Made by a program: the position numbers and the translations under genes. From Pseudomonas viridiflava (lineage in GTDB: Bacteria > Pseudomonadota > Gammaproteobacteria > Pseudomonadales > Pseudomonadaceae): a stretch of 64,000 nt of DNA. Within the stretch, counting starts at the first letter, position 1. Every line of letters begins with the position of its first letter. Where the stretch lies: assembly GCF_900582195.1 (NCBI RefSeq), contig NZ_UTHA01000050.1:1-64000 (forward strand), given 5' to 3'. Of this stretch, positions 16,566 to 25,451 are shown in pieces. The notes under the pieces were generated by a model that did not search any database, was not told the DNA's origin, and worked only from the letters and a program-made list of their open reading frames with translations.

Positions 16566-17942
16566 ATGGCTATCAGTGTTTTCGATCTATTCAAAGTCGG
16601 CATCGGTCCGTCCAGTTCCCACACCGTCGGCCCGATGCGCGCGGCGGCGACCTTCGCTCAGGCGCTGATCGATCAGCATCTGTTGAACGATGTACGCCGT
16701 GTGGAAATCCGTTTATACGGCTCGCTGTCGGCCACCGGCGTTGGTCATGCTACCGACCGCGCCACCGTCATGGGCCTGATGGGCGAATGGCCGGACAGCA
16801 TCGATCCGGCGACCATCGATCCCCGCATCCAGCAACTGCGCGAGACAGGCCAACTGTCCCTCGCCGGTCAGAGAGAAATTGCCTTCGACTGGCAGCGTGA
16901 TCTCCTTCTGCTGGATGAGAGCCTGCCCTACCACCCCAACGCCATGTCCCTGACAGCCTTTGGCGAAACAGCCGAGCTGTTCGAACAGACGTACTACTCG
17001 GTTGGCGGCGGTTTCATCATCGAAGCGGCCGAAGCCGAGTCCGGAGTCGCACCGGCGGGTGACGTGGTGCTGCCGTACGATTTTTCCAGCGCCGCCGAAC
17101 TGCTGGCACTGTGCAAGAAGAACAACCTGCGCGTTTCCGAACTGATGATGGCCAACGAGCGCGCCTGGCGCAGCGACGCGGAAATCCGCCAAGGCCTGTT
17201 GCACATTTGGTCGGTGATGCGTGAATGCGTCGAACAAGGCCTGCGCCACGAGGGCATCCTGCCCGGCGGCCTGAACGTGCCGCGCCGCGCGGCGAAACTG
17301 CACCGCAGCCTTCTGGAAATCGGCAAGCCAAATGTGATCAGTTCGACCCTGTCAGCAATGGAATGGGTCAACCTGTTCGCCCTCGCCGTCAACGAAGAGA
17401 ACGCTGCCGGCGGGCGTATGGTCACCGCGCCGACCAACGGTGCAGCCGGAATCATCCCGGCCGTTCTGCATTACTACATGAAATTCAATCCGGACGCGTC
17501 TGACGATGATGTCGTCGCTTTCTTCCTGGGCGCGGCCGCCGTCGGCATTCTGTGTAAGAAAAATGCCTCGATCTCCGGTGCCGAAGTCGGCTGCCAGGGT
17601 GAAGTCGGTTCGGCCTGCGCAATGGCGGCTGCTGGCCTGGCCGACGTGCTCGGCGCCACCCCGGAGCAATTGGAAAACGCCGCCGAAATCGGTCTGGAAC
17701 ACAACCTCGGCCTGACCTGCGATCCGGTTGGCGGCCTCGTGCAAGTGCCATGCATTGAGCGCAACGCCATCGCCGCCGTGAAGGCGATCAACGCTACGCA
17801 AATGGCCCTGCGCGGCGACGGCAAGCACTTCATTTCCCTCGACCGGGTGATCCGCACCATGCGCGACACCGGCGCCGACATGCATGACAAATACAAAGAG
17901 ACTTCACGGGGTGGCCTGGCCGTGAGCTGGGTGGAGTGCTGA
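16566..17942 (+). CDS. sdaA: L-serine ammonia-lyase (iron-sulfur type)
   Basis: Cytoplasmic L-serine deaminase of 458 residues converting serine to pyruvate and ammonia. The N-terminal half is the beta domain ([20 protein letters not shown]); the C-terminal half is the alpha domain. Cysteines expected to hold the [4Fe-4S] cluster are visible in [20 protein letters not shown] and in [19 protein letters not shown]. It is single-chain, as in other proteobacteria. It precedes a serine-type permease in the same direction, separated by a hairpin. Confidence 0.95.
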   Translation: MAISVFDLFKVGIGPSSSHTVGPMRAAATFAQALIDQHLLNDVRRVEIRLYGSLSATGVGHATDRATVMGLMGEWPDSIDPATIDPRIQQLRETGQLSLAGQREIAFDWQRDLLLLDESLPYHPNAMSLTAFGETAELFEQTYYSVGGGFIIEAAEAESGVAPAGDVVLPYDFSSAAELLALCKKNNLRVSELMMANERAWRSDAEIRQGLLHIWSVMRECVEQGLRHEGILPGGLNVPRRAAKLHRSLLEIGKPNVISSTLSAMEWVNLFALAVNEENAAGGRMVTAPTNGAAGIIPAVLHYYMKFNPDASDDDVVAFFLGAAAVGILCKKNASISGAEVGCQGEVGSACAMAAAGLADVLGATPEQLENAAEIGLEHNLGLTCDPVGGLVQVPCIERNAIAAVKAINATQMALRGDGKHFISLDRVIRTMRDTGADMHDKYKETSRGGLAVSWVEC

Positions 17943-17963
17943 GGCGCATTCCCTGACCGCCCC

Positions 17964-17988
17964 GGCAGACCGCACAGAGCGGTCTGCC
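17964..17988 (+). other. Intergenic hairpin between sdaA and the permease
   Basis: A perfect 10-bp stem (ggcagaccgc / gcggtctgcc) around acaga, with no T-tract after it. It could protect the sdaA 3' end or dampen read-through into the permease rather than end transcription. Confidence 0.5.
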
Positions 17989-18028
17989 AACCGTGAGCCC
18001 GAGCAAAAATAATAACGAGGCGATACCG

Positions 18029-19330
18029 ATGACCGATGTACGTACACCTGCTGCCGAAAACCCCGCTGTAGACCTGACACGCAACGCAGAAACGGCCGAC
18101 AAGGGCTGGAACAAATTCGACACCACCTGGATGCTTGGCCTGTACGGCACCGCTATTGGTGCCGGGACATTGTTCCTGCCGATCAACGCCGGTGTCGGTG
18201 GTTTCTGGCCGTTACTGATTCTGGCCGTGCTGGCCTTCCCGATGACATTTTTTGCCCACCGTGGCTTGACCCGTTTCGTTTTGTCCGGACGTTCCGGGGA
18301 CATTACCGAAGTGGTTGAAGAACACTTTGGTATCGGCGCCGGCAAGCTGATCACGCTGTTGTATTTCTTCGCGATCTTCCCGATCCTGCTGGTGTACAGC
18401 GTCGCGCTGACCAACACCTTGAGCAGTTTTCTCGAACACCAACTGCATATCGCCCCACCACCACGGGCGATTCTCTCGCTGGTGCTGATCCTCGGATTGA
18501 TGGCGATTGTTCGTTGCGGTCAGAGCGTGATCGTCAAAGCCATGAGCGTGTTGGTGTATCCATTCGTCGCCGCGTTGCTGTTGCTCGCGCTCAGCCTGAT
18601 TCCGAACTGGAACGGCGCGTTTTTCGCCAGTGCCCAAGAAGCCATGCCAATGTCCGCTTTTTTCAAAACAATGTGGCTGGCGATTCCGGTGATGGTGTTC
18701 TCGTTCAACCATTCGCCGATCATCTCCGCGTTCGCGGTTGAGCAGAAACAACGCTACGGCGAGCAGGCCGAACGCAAAAGCAGCGGTATCCTCGCGATGG
18801 CCCACGGCATGATGGTCGTCACGGTGATGTTCTTCTGTTTCAGCTGTGTACTGGCGTTGTCGCCGGCGGATCTTGCAGCGGCCAAGGCGCAGAACATTTC
18901 GATCCTGTCGTACCTGGCCAACCATTTCCAGACGCCGGTCATCGCTTACGCCGCGCCGCTGATTGCGCTGGTGGCGATCACCAAATCCTTTCTCGGCCAC
19001 TACATCGGCGCCAGCGAAGGCTTCCAGGGCATGATCGTGAAAAGCCTGCGCAGCCGTGGGCGGGTGATGTCAGCGAGCTGGCTGAATCGTGCGACCGCCG
19101 TGTTCATGATCCTCAGTTGCTGGGCGGTGGCGACCTTCAACCCGAGCATCCTCGGCATGATCGAAACCCTCGGCGGGCCGGTGATTGCCTGCCTGCTGTT
19201 CCTGATGCCGATGTACGCCATCCGCCGCGTGCCAGCTTTGCGCCAGTATTCTGGCCAGGCGTCCAACGTGTTTGTGGTGCTGATCGGCCTGATTGCACTG
19301 TCAGCGATCATCTACTCGGTTCTGCCCTGA
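18029..19330 (+). CDS. sdaC: SdaC-type serine/threonine permease (HAAAP family)
   Basis: Inner-membrane amino-acid permease of 433 residues with about eleven helices. The first helix motif WMLGLYGTAIGAGTLFLPINAG is the hydroxy/aromatic amino acid permease signature. Sitting 86 bases after sdaA, it probably imports serine for the lyase. The start at 18029 (MTDVRTP) has acgagg upstream; the frame from 17993 lies in the hairpin region and is rejected. A strong terminator follows. Confidence 0.9.
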   Translation: MTDVRTPAAENPAVDLTRNAETADKGWNKFDTTWMLGLYGTAIGAGTLFLPINAGVGGFWPLLILAVLAFPMTFFAHRGLTRFVLSGRSGDITEVVEEHFGIGAGKLITLLYFFAIFPILLVYSVALTNTLSSFLEHQLHIAPPPRAILSLVLILGLMAIVRCGQSVIVKAMSVLVYPFVAALLLLALSLIPNWNGAFFASAQEAMPMSAFFKTMWLAIPVMVFSFNHSPIISAFAVEQKQRYGEQAERKSSGILAMAHGMMVVTVMFFCFSCVLALSPADLAAAKAQNISILSYLANHFQTPVIAYAAPLIALVAITKSFLGHYIGASEGFQGMIVKSLRSRGRVMSASWLNRATAVFMILSCWAVATFNPSILGMIETLGGPVIACLLFLMPMYAIRRVPALRQYSGQASNVFVVLIGLIALSAIIYSVLP

Positions 19331-19343
19331 AAACGGGCCATAG

Positions 19344-19374
19344 AAAAAGGCGAACCCTGTGGTTCGCCTTTTTT
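19344..19374 (+). terminator. Terminator of the sdaA-sdaC unit
   Basis: Stem aaaaaggcgaacc (19344-19356) and ggttcgccttttt (19361-19373), loop ctgt, T-tract in the right arm. Confidence 0.9.
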
Positions 19375-19429
19375 ATCCCCGTGTTCATTGTTCGACAATT
19401 TTCCCGGCACAGCCCTTGCTACATACCTA

Positions 19430-19454
19430 TAGGAGCTGCCGCAGGCTGCTCCTA
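19430..19454. repeat. Palindromic repeat (taggagctgccgcaggctgctccta type)
   Basis: A near-perfect palindrome between the terminator and the DUF3509 gene. It shares its core with the elements at 40128-40188 and 45656-45733. Confidence 0.7.
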
Positions 19455-19560
19455 CACAAAGCAACAACACAGACCACGGAATCGCCGGTGATCCGGTTGG
19501 GCGAACCAACCCGATCACGGCCGGTCAACAACTGCACGTTCAATCAGGCGGTGACGCATC

Positions 19561-19878
19561 ATGGACAACCCATTTCAGATCATTACCGATGCCTTCGCGC
19601 CGGACTATCAGATCAACCTGAGCATTCAGGGCCTGGACGGCAGCATCATGCTGACCCTGTCCAACAGCGGCCGGATCGTGGCCAAACGCATGATCAGTGC
19701 CGAACAACGAAATGACCCCGCGCGCCTCAAGCGGCTGGTACAAAGCATCCAGTTTGGTATCGCTATCGAACAGGGCCACAGCGCCATGGCGATCCTCGAA
19801 GCCATGACCAGCGGCAGCGGGATAATCCCGCCACCGCCACGTGTCAGCGGCCAGCCAGGGCAAGCGGCCGGGCTTTAA
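19561..19878 (+). CDS. DUF3509 family protein
   Basis: Small soluble protein of 105 residues. MDNPFQIITDAFAPDYQINLSI and the GLDGSIMLTLSN strand match DUF3509, a Pseudomonas-restricted family of unknown function. The C-terminal 20 residues are proline- and glycine-rich (IIPPPPRVSGQPGQ). A ggcggtg stretch precedes the ATG. Its stop overlaps the stop of the convergent psiE-like gene. Confidence 0.8.
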   Translation: MDNPFQIITDAFAPDYQINLSIQGLDGSIMLTLSNSGRIVAKRMISAEQRNDPARLKRLVQSIQFGIAIEQGHSAMAILEAMTSGSGIIPPPPRVSGQPGQAAGL

Positions 19879-20375
19879 AGCTCGCCCTTCTCGACTTCTG
19901 GATGCTCGCTGGAACCGGTGCCCAGTGTGCGCTGCGGTTTCTCGATTTTCACCGACGGAAATTGCGACGAAGCGTAACGCACCACCAGAATCGCCAGCGC
20001 GAGCAGCAGAATCCCGCCGCACAGATAGATGATGCCCATGTCCGGCGGGTTGTGGTGCGAGACGTTGGAGATCAGCAGACGGGTCAGCGCGGTGATCGCC
20101 ACGTAGATCAGGAAGCGCACCGGCATGTGGTTGGTCTTGAAATAAATCCCGACCATCGCCCCCAATTCCAGATAGATAAACAGCAGCAGAATGTCATCGA
20201 TCTTGATGTGGCCTTCCTCGAGCATCCCGAGAAACTCCATCACCGCCGCCCACGCCGTCACCGCACCGATGGCGAACAGCGCCAGATAGTGGAAGGTTTC
20301 GACGAACAGGTTGCCCAGGGACTCGGCCAGTTGATGCACGTTTTGCCGTAGTTTCTCGGCCCAGTTGATTTTCAC
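19875..20375 (-). CDS. psiE: PsiE family phosphate-starvation-inducible protein
   Basis: Inner-membrane protein of 166 residues with four helices (about 24-44, 58-78, 84-104 and 112-135), and the PsiE block KIDDILLLFIYLELGAMVGIYF. GTG at 20375 (MKINWAEKL) is the start: it has aagga 8 bases upstream and gives the family N-terminus. The longer frame to 20492 lacks a ribosome site. The family's function is unknown; the name comes from phosphate regulation in E. coli. Confidence 0.85.
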   Translation of the reverse strand: MKINWAEKLRQNVHQLAESLGNLFVETFHYLALFAIGAVTAWAAVMEFLGMLEEGHIKIDDILLLFIYLELGAMVGIYFKTNHMPVRFLIYVAITALTRLLISNVSHHNPPDMGIIYLCGGILLLALAILVVRYASSQFPSVKIEKPQRTLGTGSSEHPEVEKGEL

Positions 20376-20539
20376 GATGATGTTCCTTAGCTCGAATGCG
20401 AGCGGATGATGCGTGTTGGACGTGACGGTTTTCTGCACGTTATGGTTTTCATGCAGAAAAGAGGCCACGCCATCATGGCGAGACACCGACAAACCCGCGC
20501 CGTGGCGTTTGGTCGCAGGTATCAGCTTTGCACTGAACC

Positions 20540-20563
20540 TGTGGGAGCGAGCTTGCTCGCGAA
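20540..20563. repeat. Single REP unit
   Basis: One copy of tgtgggagcgagcttgctcg plus cgaa, without an inverted partner nearby. Confidence 0.8.
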
Positions 20564-20654
20564 TGGCCTCAACACAATCCCGCTGACAAACCCGAAATCC
20601 GGTCTACATTGAAAAGCCACTACCCATGGCGCAGGGATTCGCTTATCCTTTTCG

Positions 20655-20670
20655 CTGTATATGGATACAG
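20655..20670 (+). promoter_or_regulatory. LexA (SOS) box upstream of yebG
   Basis: ctgtatatggatacag is a textbook ctgt-n8-acag LexA operator. It lies 44 bases before the yebG start, where bound LexA would block the promoter until DNA damage. Confidence 0.9.
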
Positions 20671-20713
20671 TAGTCGTCAAGACAACTTAATGTGAAGGCA
20701 TGTGAGGTGGTGA

Positions 20714-21049
20714 ATGGCCGTCGAAGTGGTATACCGCAGCAGCCGAGATCTGGAGCGCTTGTTCATGGATAAAGCCGAAGCTGACCGTCATGACAAAATG
20801 CTCGAACTGGCCGAATATCTGGCCGATGTGCTGCAAAAAGCCGTTCCGTCGCTGACTGAACAGCAAGTGGAAGAAGCCGGGATCTACATGGCGAAGAATC
20901 GCGATGTGTTCGCCCGGGCATTCAAGAGCCAGCCGGACGCACTGTCCGAGTTGCTCAACGCACCGGCAGAACCTGCTGAACAAACTGAAGTGGCGGAACC
21001 TGCTGAAGCACCGGCCAAGCCAGCCAAAGCGGCGAAGGCTGCAAAGTAA
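20714..21049 (+). CDS. yebG: YebG family SOS-induced protein
   Basis: Small protein of 111 residues. MAVEVVYRSSRDLERLFMD and the LTEQQVEEAGIYMAKNRDVF block are YebG hallmarks. The C-terminal 35 residues are a low-complexity Ala/Pro/Lys/Glu tail (EPAEAPAKPAKAAKAAK) that is longer than in E. coli. gaggtgg precedes the start. A LexA box upstream and a terminator downstream show a single-gene SOS unit. Function within the DNA-damage response is unknown. Confidence 0.9.
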   Translation: MAVEVVYRSSRDLERLFMDKAEADRHDKMLELAEYLADVLQKAVPSLTEQQVEEAGIYMAKNRDVFARAFKSQPDALSELLNAPAEPAEQTEVAEPAEAPAKPAKAAKAAK

Positions 21050-21066
21050 TCCAGCCCGAATTGAAT

Positions 21067-21098
21067 AGGCCCTGAGTCGAATGGCTCAGGGCCTTTTT
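21067..21098 (+). terminator. Terminator of yebG
   Basis: 10-bp stem aggccctgag (21067-21076) and ctcagggcct (21085-21094), then five T. Confidence 0.88.
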
Positions 21099-21112
21099 CA
21101 TGCCTGTGAAAC

Positions 21113-22132
21113 TCAGCGATACAAAACTTTCTCCGCCAACTCATCCGCCACCCGCGCCGGTGAACGCTTCTCCGCCTGCGCATGGGCAAACACTTCGGTC
21201 AGCCGAGAACTGATTTTCGACAGATGCGCAGTAATCGTCGGCAATTCCTCGCCACGGTGCTTCAACGAGACGTAAATCAACCCACCCGCATTGATCACAT
21301 AATCCGGCGCATAAAGAATCCCGCGTCGCTCCAGCTGATCTGCCACGTCCAAGTGCGTCAGTTGATTATTCGCCGACCCCGCCACCGCCGAGCAACGCAG
21401 TTGCGTGACGCTATGGCTGTTCAACACCCCGCCCAGACCGCACGGTGCAAGGATGTCGCACGGTGTGCTGAGTAACGCGTCATTGGCGATCGGGTGGGCA
21501 TTGAGCTGCTCCATCGCCAGTTGCACCTTGCCGTGGTCGATATCGCTGACCAGCAGTTCAGCACCGGCGGCGTGCAGTTGCTCGGCCAAGGCGAAACCGA
21601 CATTGCCCAGGCCCTGAATGGCGATGCGCAACCCCTCAAGGTTATCGCTGCCCAGCCTTGCCATGGCCGTTGCGCGAATGCCGGTGAACACACCCATCGC
21701 TGCATGCGGTGCCGGGTCGCCGGCGGACGTGGTGCTGGTGACATGTTGGGTCTGCTGAGCGATGCAATCCATGTCTGCGACCGAGGTGCCGCTGTCGATG
21801 GCGGTGATATAGCGACCATCGAGCTGATCGATGCAGCGGCCAAAAGCTTCGAACAGCGCGCCACGGCTCTCCACATGAACCGGACGCACGATCACCGCGA
21901 CGCCACCGCCCTGAGCCAGCCCTGCCAGTGCGGCTTTATAGCTCATGCCCTGGGCAAGGCGAATGGCATCTTCGACGGCGGATTCGTCATTGGGATAAGC
22001 AAGATAACGACATCCGCCCAAGGCTGGCCCGAGGCGACTGTTATGGATGGCAATGACCGCCTTCAACCCGGTGACCGGATCAACGCTAAGGTGCAGCGAT
22101 TCCAGGCGAGTGCTTTGCATGAGCGCAAACAT
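21113..22132 (-). CDS. Leucine/valine dehydrogenase-like protein lacking the catalytic lysine
   Basis: Member of the Glu/Leu/Phe/Val dehydrogenase family, 339 residues. The N-terminal substrate domain has LGPALGGCRY and MSYKAALAGL (substrate Lys66); the C-terminal NAD domain has IQGLGNVGFALAEQL. The family signature normally reads GGGKAV, where the lysine is catalytic; here it reads GGGVAV, with Val78 from a GTC codon at 21901-21899. The Asp of AIDSGTS is kept. The protein may have lost oxidative deaminase activity or acquired another role. The start at 22132 has ggag 8 bases upstream. Confidence 0.85.
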   Translation of the reverse strand: MFALMQSTRLESLHLSVDPVTGLKAVIAIHNSRLGPALGGCRYLAYPNDESAVEDAIRLAQGMSYKAALAGLAQGGGVAVIVRPVHVESRGALFEAFGRCIDQLDGRYITAIDSGTSVADMDCIAQQTQHVTSTTSAGDPAPHAAMGVFTGIRATAMARLGSDNLEGLRIAIQGLGNVGFALAEQLHAAGAELLVSDIDHGKVQLAMEQLNAHPIANDALLSTPCDILAPCGLGGVLNSHSVTQLRCSAVAGSANNQLTHLDVADQLERRGILYAPDYVINAGGLIYVSLKHRGEELPTITAHLSKISSRLTEVFAHAQAEKRSPARVADELAEKVLYR

Positions 22133-22317
22133 CGTTGGGCTCCCGAATCACTTCTTGTAGAACGCCAGTATAGGCCTGCGCCTGAAAATTGCTGGAGCGC
22201 ACCGGAATAAGCGCCCGCGCAGACAACGGCTTTACGGCATAACCCGACACCTGGGCAGACGGGCACTGGACGAATCTCGCGGACCGGGCTAAAACGAGGC
22301 ATTCGCCGGAGATTTCG

Positions 22318-23121
22318 ATGAGTGCGCGTCAACGTTTTTTCGAATGCCTGCACCGTTCACCGCCCGCGCTGTTCGAAGCCGCGCTGTGGATGGCGGCCGA
22401 GCACGAGAAAGCGCTCGATCCCGACGCACTGTTGCAGGAGTTCAAAGAGCTGCAACAACGGGTCAGTTACGGTTTGCCAATGCTGCCGGTGAGTGAGCTG
22501 GCGCAACCTTTGTTACGCCGCATGACCGATCTGGGTTTTGCCCAGGACGATTTTCTGCCACTGCGCCCGCAGGCGGCGCTGTTGCACAAAGTGTTGCAAA
22601 CCCGTCGCGGCCAGCCGTTGGCATTGGCGCTGATTGCCCTGGAGCTGGCGCGTGGTCTGGAGATTCCTCTGGTGGGGGTCAACTTCCCCGGACACTTCCT
22701 GTTGCGGGTGCCCGGTGCTGATCACCTGCTGGATCCGTGCGGCGGCCGACGCTTGTATCCCAACGATTGTCGTGAGCTGTTGCAGCGCCAATACGGGCCG
22801 AACATGAAGCTCAATGCCGAGCATCTGCTGACCGCCACCCCCCAACAGATGCTCCAGCGCCTGTCGCGCAACCTGCGTCAGTTGTACCTGACCCATGATG
22901 ACTTCATCGCCGCGCTGATCGACGCCGAACGCGTGCTCGAGCTGGGTGACGCCGGAGCCGCCGATTATCTGGCCCGCGCCAGTCTGTATCAGCGGCTCGA
23001 CTGCCCGAATGCCGAGCGCTTCGATCTGGAGCGCGCATTGTTGCTGAGTGACGACCCGATTCAACGCCTGCGCCTGACCGAGCGACTTGGGCACCTGCCG
23101 CCCAACTCCGTAGTCCACTGA
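22318..23121 (+). CDS. SirB1/transglutaminase-like tetratricopeptide protein
   Basis: Cytoplasmic protein of 267 residues. The central block (about 85-160, RRGQPLALALIALELARGLEIPLVGVNFPGHFLL and DPCGG) is the SirB1/transglutaminase-like core; the C-terminal part resembles a short TPR region (DAERVLELGD, ARASLYQRL). Homologues are annotated as SirB1, of unclear function. ggaga lies just ahead of the start. It is divergent from the dehydrogenase and followed by REP units. Confidence 0.8.
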   Translation: MSARQRFFECLHRSPPALFEAALWMAAEHEKALDPDALLQEFKELQQRVSYGLPMLPVSELAQPLLRRMTDLGFAQDDFLPLRPQAALLHKVLQTRRGQPLALALIALELARGLEIPLVGVNFPGHFLLRVPGADHLLDPCGGRRLYPNDCRELLQRQYGPNMKLNAEHLLTATPQQMLQRLSRNLRQLYLTHDDFIAALIDAERVLELGDAGAADYLARASLYQRLDCPNAERFDLERALLLSDDPIQRLRLTERLGHLPPNSVVH

Positions 23122-23176
23122 AAACGCTCGCGATAGCGGTGTGTCAGGCAACGAATGTACTGACAGAAACACCGCC

Positions 23177-23329
23177 TTCGCGAGCAAGCTCGCTCCCACA
23201 AGTTTGGTGTGGACCTAAATTATCGGCTCGGCACACATCACTGTGGGAGCGAGCTTGCTCGCGAAGCAGACGGCGCGATCTTTCAGTTAAACCGCGTTAT
23301 CGTTCTTCGCGAGCAGGCTCGCTCCCACA
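23177..23329. repeat. REP triplet running into the transporter 3' end
   Basis: Three 24-base REP units, at 23177-23200, 23242-23265 (inverted) and 23306-23329. The third lies inside the coding frame of the next gene. Confidence 0.88.
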
Positions 23330-24657
23330 TTGGATAGGCGTGTGTCATTGGGTGAGCGCACCTGAATGATCAGCAGCGCGGCAATCACTGCCGGGATCGC
23401 GCAGAAGAAGAAAATCTGCGCCACCGGAATGTGCATCGCCAACAACAGGCTGCCGAACAACGGCCCGAGAATCGAACCAAAACGCCCCACACCCAACGCC
23501 CAACCCGTGCCGGTCGCCCGCACATGCGCCGGGTAGAAATTACTGGCAAACGCATTCAGCGTCAGTTGCCCGCCGATGATGCAGAACCCGGCGGCGAAGA
23601 CGCAGGCCACCAGATAACGCGGATTGTCGTGATTGAGCCCAAGCAGAATCGTGCACAACGCCGCACCTGCCAACACCGCCGACAACAAACGAACCTTGCG
23701 TTTCAAACGGTCGGCAAACCAGGCCATGCAGATCGCGCCGAGGGTGCCAGCGAACAGGAACATCGACGTCACCAGATTGGCTTCGTTGAGTTTCAGGCCA
23801 CTTTCCAGGAGCAGCGTCGGCAGCCAGCTGATCATGAAATACAACAGAATCAGACTGACAAAGAACGTCGCCCAGATCAGCAAGGTCGGCCGCGCGTAGC
23901 CATTGCGGAACAGCTCGACCACGGTCAGTTTGCTGCCCTGCTCGCGCTCGTTCTGTTCGACGCTGGCAACAGGCGGTTGCCAATCCGGCAGCATGCGCGC
24001 GGTGACTTTGTGCAGTCGCGCATACGGCGGTGCATCACGCAGCAGGCGTGGCAGCGATTCCGGCAGCATCCACCAGAGAAACGGAAACAACAGCAACGGT
24101 GTAACGCCACCAGCGAGAAACACCGCCTGCCAGCCGAATTGGTCGATGAACCCGGCGGCGACGAAACCACCCGCTGCGCCACCGAACGAGAAGCCACAGG
24201 CCGCCAGCGTCACCATCAAAGTGCGCAGACGCGGGGGCGAATATTCCGACATCAACGCCATGGCACTGGGCATCGCCCCGCCCATACCGATGCCGCAGAT
24301 AAAGCGTGCGATCATCAGCGTGTTCAGCGAGTCGGCGAAGACCATCAGCACGGTCAGCGTGGCGTAGATCAGTACGCAGGCGAGCAGAATCCGGCGCACG
24401 CCAAAGCGGTCGGCCAGCGGCGTGACAGCCAGGGAACCGAGGGTGAGGCCAAGCAGGTTGGCACTGAACACAGGCCCGAACGCCGACTTTTCCAGGCCCC
24501 AGTCCTGCGCCAGCGCGGGCACCACGTACCCGAGCACCTGGGCGTCGTAGCCATCGGTGACCAGCAGCAAGGCGAGCAGGATCAAGAGCAACCACTGATA
24601 GCGGGACACAGGACGGGCGTCGAGTGCCGCCCGGAAGCTGGCAATCTGGTTGTGCAT
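23287..24657 (-). CDS. MFS transporter, aromatic acid:H+ symporter (AAHS) type
   Basis: Inner-membrane symporter of 456 residues with twelve helices. LVTDGYDAQVLGYVVPAL in helix 1 (the DGxD motif) and PLADRFGVRRILL in the first loop are AAHS/PcaK signatures. It follows hmgA-fahA-maiA on the same strand, which suggests uptake of an aromatic acid such as homogentisate, phenylacetate-type or 4-hydroxybenzoate; the substrate is not provable. The last 15 residues (SNVGASLLAKNDNAV) come from a REP unit read as coding sequence. The start has no strong ribosome site. Confidence 0.87.
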   Translation of the reverse strand: MHNQIASFRAALDARPVSRYQWLLLILLALLLVTDGYDAQVLGYVVPALAQDWGLEKSAFGPVFSANLLGLTLGSLAVTPLADRFGVRRILLACVLIYATLTVLMVFADSLNTLMIARFICGIGMGGAMPSAMALMSEYSPPRLRTLMVTLAACGFSFGGAAGGFVAAGFIDQFGWQAVFLAGGVTPLLLFPFLWWMLPESLPRLLRDAPPYARLHKVTARMLPDWQPPVASVEQNEREQGSKLTVVELFRNGYARPTLLIWATFFVSLILLYFMISWLPTLLLESGLKLNEANLVTSMFLFAGTLGAICMAWFADRLKRKVRLLSAVLAGAALCTILLGLNHDNPRYLVACVFAAGFCIIGGQLTLNAFASNFYPAHVRATGTGWALGVGRFGSILGPLFGSLLLAMHIPVAQIFFFCAIPAVIAALLIIQVRSPNDTRLSNVGASLLAKNDNAV

Positions 24658-24711
24658 CGCAAGGTACCTGTTTTGTTTTTATGATTTTTTGATGTGGCAA
24701 CCGAGATCCCT

Positions 24712-24800
24712 TGTGGGAGCGAGCTTGCTCGCGAAAGCGGTGTATCAGTTACATAGATATTGACTGACAGACCGTCTTCGCGAGCAAGCTCGCTCCCACA
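24712..24800. repeat. REP doublet between the transporter and maiA
   Basis: Units at 24712-24735 and, inverted, 24777-24800. Lying inside the hmg gene run, the doublet may lower transporter expression relative to the enzymes. Confidence 0.88.
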
Positions 24801-24803
24801 GTG

Positions 24804-25439
24804 TCACGGTGTATCTGGTTGATTGGCCGGATGCGCCTTGATGAACGCCGGATGTTCAGCTGCCAGCGCGGCAACGCGGCGGATTTTCGGGTAAGCCTCC
24901 AGCGAAACGTTGAACCGCTCAGCCGCATACAACTGCGGAATCAGGTACACATCGGCCACGCACGGCCACTCGCCGAAACAGAAACCCTCATCGCCAATCA
25001 GTTGCTCCACCGTCGCCAGCCCTTGGCTGATCCAGTGACTGATCCACTCGACCACCTGCGGCTCGTCATGCCCCAGCTGTCGCAGGCGATTGAGCACGCT
25101 GACGTTGTGCAGCGGATGCACGTCGCAACCGATCACCGCCGCCACACCCCGCACCTGCGCACGGGCAAACAGATCTTCCGGCAGCAACGGCACCTGTGGA
25201 TAACGTTCTTCCAGGTACTCGATGATGGCCGGCGACTGAATCAGCAAACCGCCTTCGTCAGTGCGCAAGGCCGGCACACGCCCCTGTGGGTTGATCGCCA
25301 GATACGCCGCTTGCCGATGCTCGCCGCCCGGCGCTGCGATCAGATTGACCGGCAGCGCCTGATAGTCCACCCCTTTGAGCGCCAGCGCGATTCGTACCCG
25401 GTACGACGAGGTCGAGCGGTAATAGGTATAGAGATCCAT
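24804..25439 (-). CDS. maiA: Maleylacetoacetate isomerase
   Basis: Zeta-class glutathione transferase of 211 residues that isomerises maleylacetoacetate to fumarylacetoacetate. The N-terminal thioredoxin-like domain has YYRSTSSYRVRIALALKG, with the SSSYRVR-type catalytic serine and arginine region, and PQGRVPAL; the C-terminal helical domain has DVHPLHN. aggag lies 7 bases before the start. It is third in hmgA-fahA-maiA. This gene is also called hmgC in Pseudomonas. Confidence 0.95.
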   Translation of the reverse strand: MDLYTYYRSTSSYRVRIALALKGVDYQALPVNLIAAPGGEHRQAAYLAINPQGRVPALRTDEGGLLIQSPAIIEYLEERYPQVPLLPEDLFARAQVRGVAAVIGCDVHPLHNVSVLNRLRQLGHDEPQVVEWISHWISQGLATVEQLIGDEGFCFGEWPCVADVYLIPQLYAAERFNVSLEAYPKIRRVAALAAEHPAFIKAHPANQPDTP

Positions 25440-25451
25440 AAGCCGCTCCTG

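Larger units (their letters stand above)
20376..20713. other. Intergenic region with REP unit and yebG promoter
   Basis: No gene is seen. It holds a direct stretch with an inverted echo around the psiE leader (acgttttctgcacgttatgg... / catgcagaaaag), one REP unit (20540-20563) and the LexA box (20655-20670). Confidence 0.6.
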
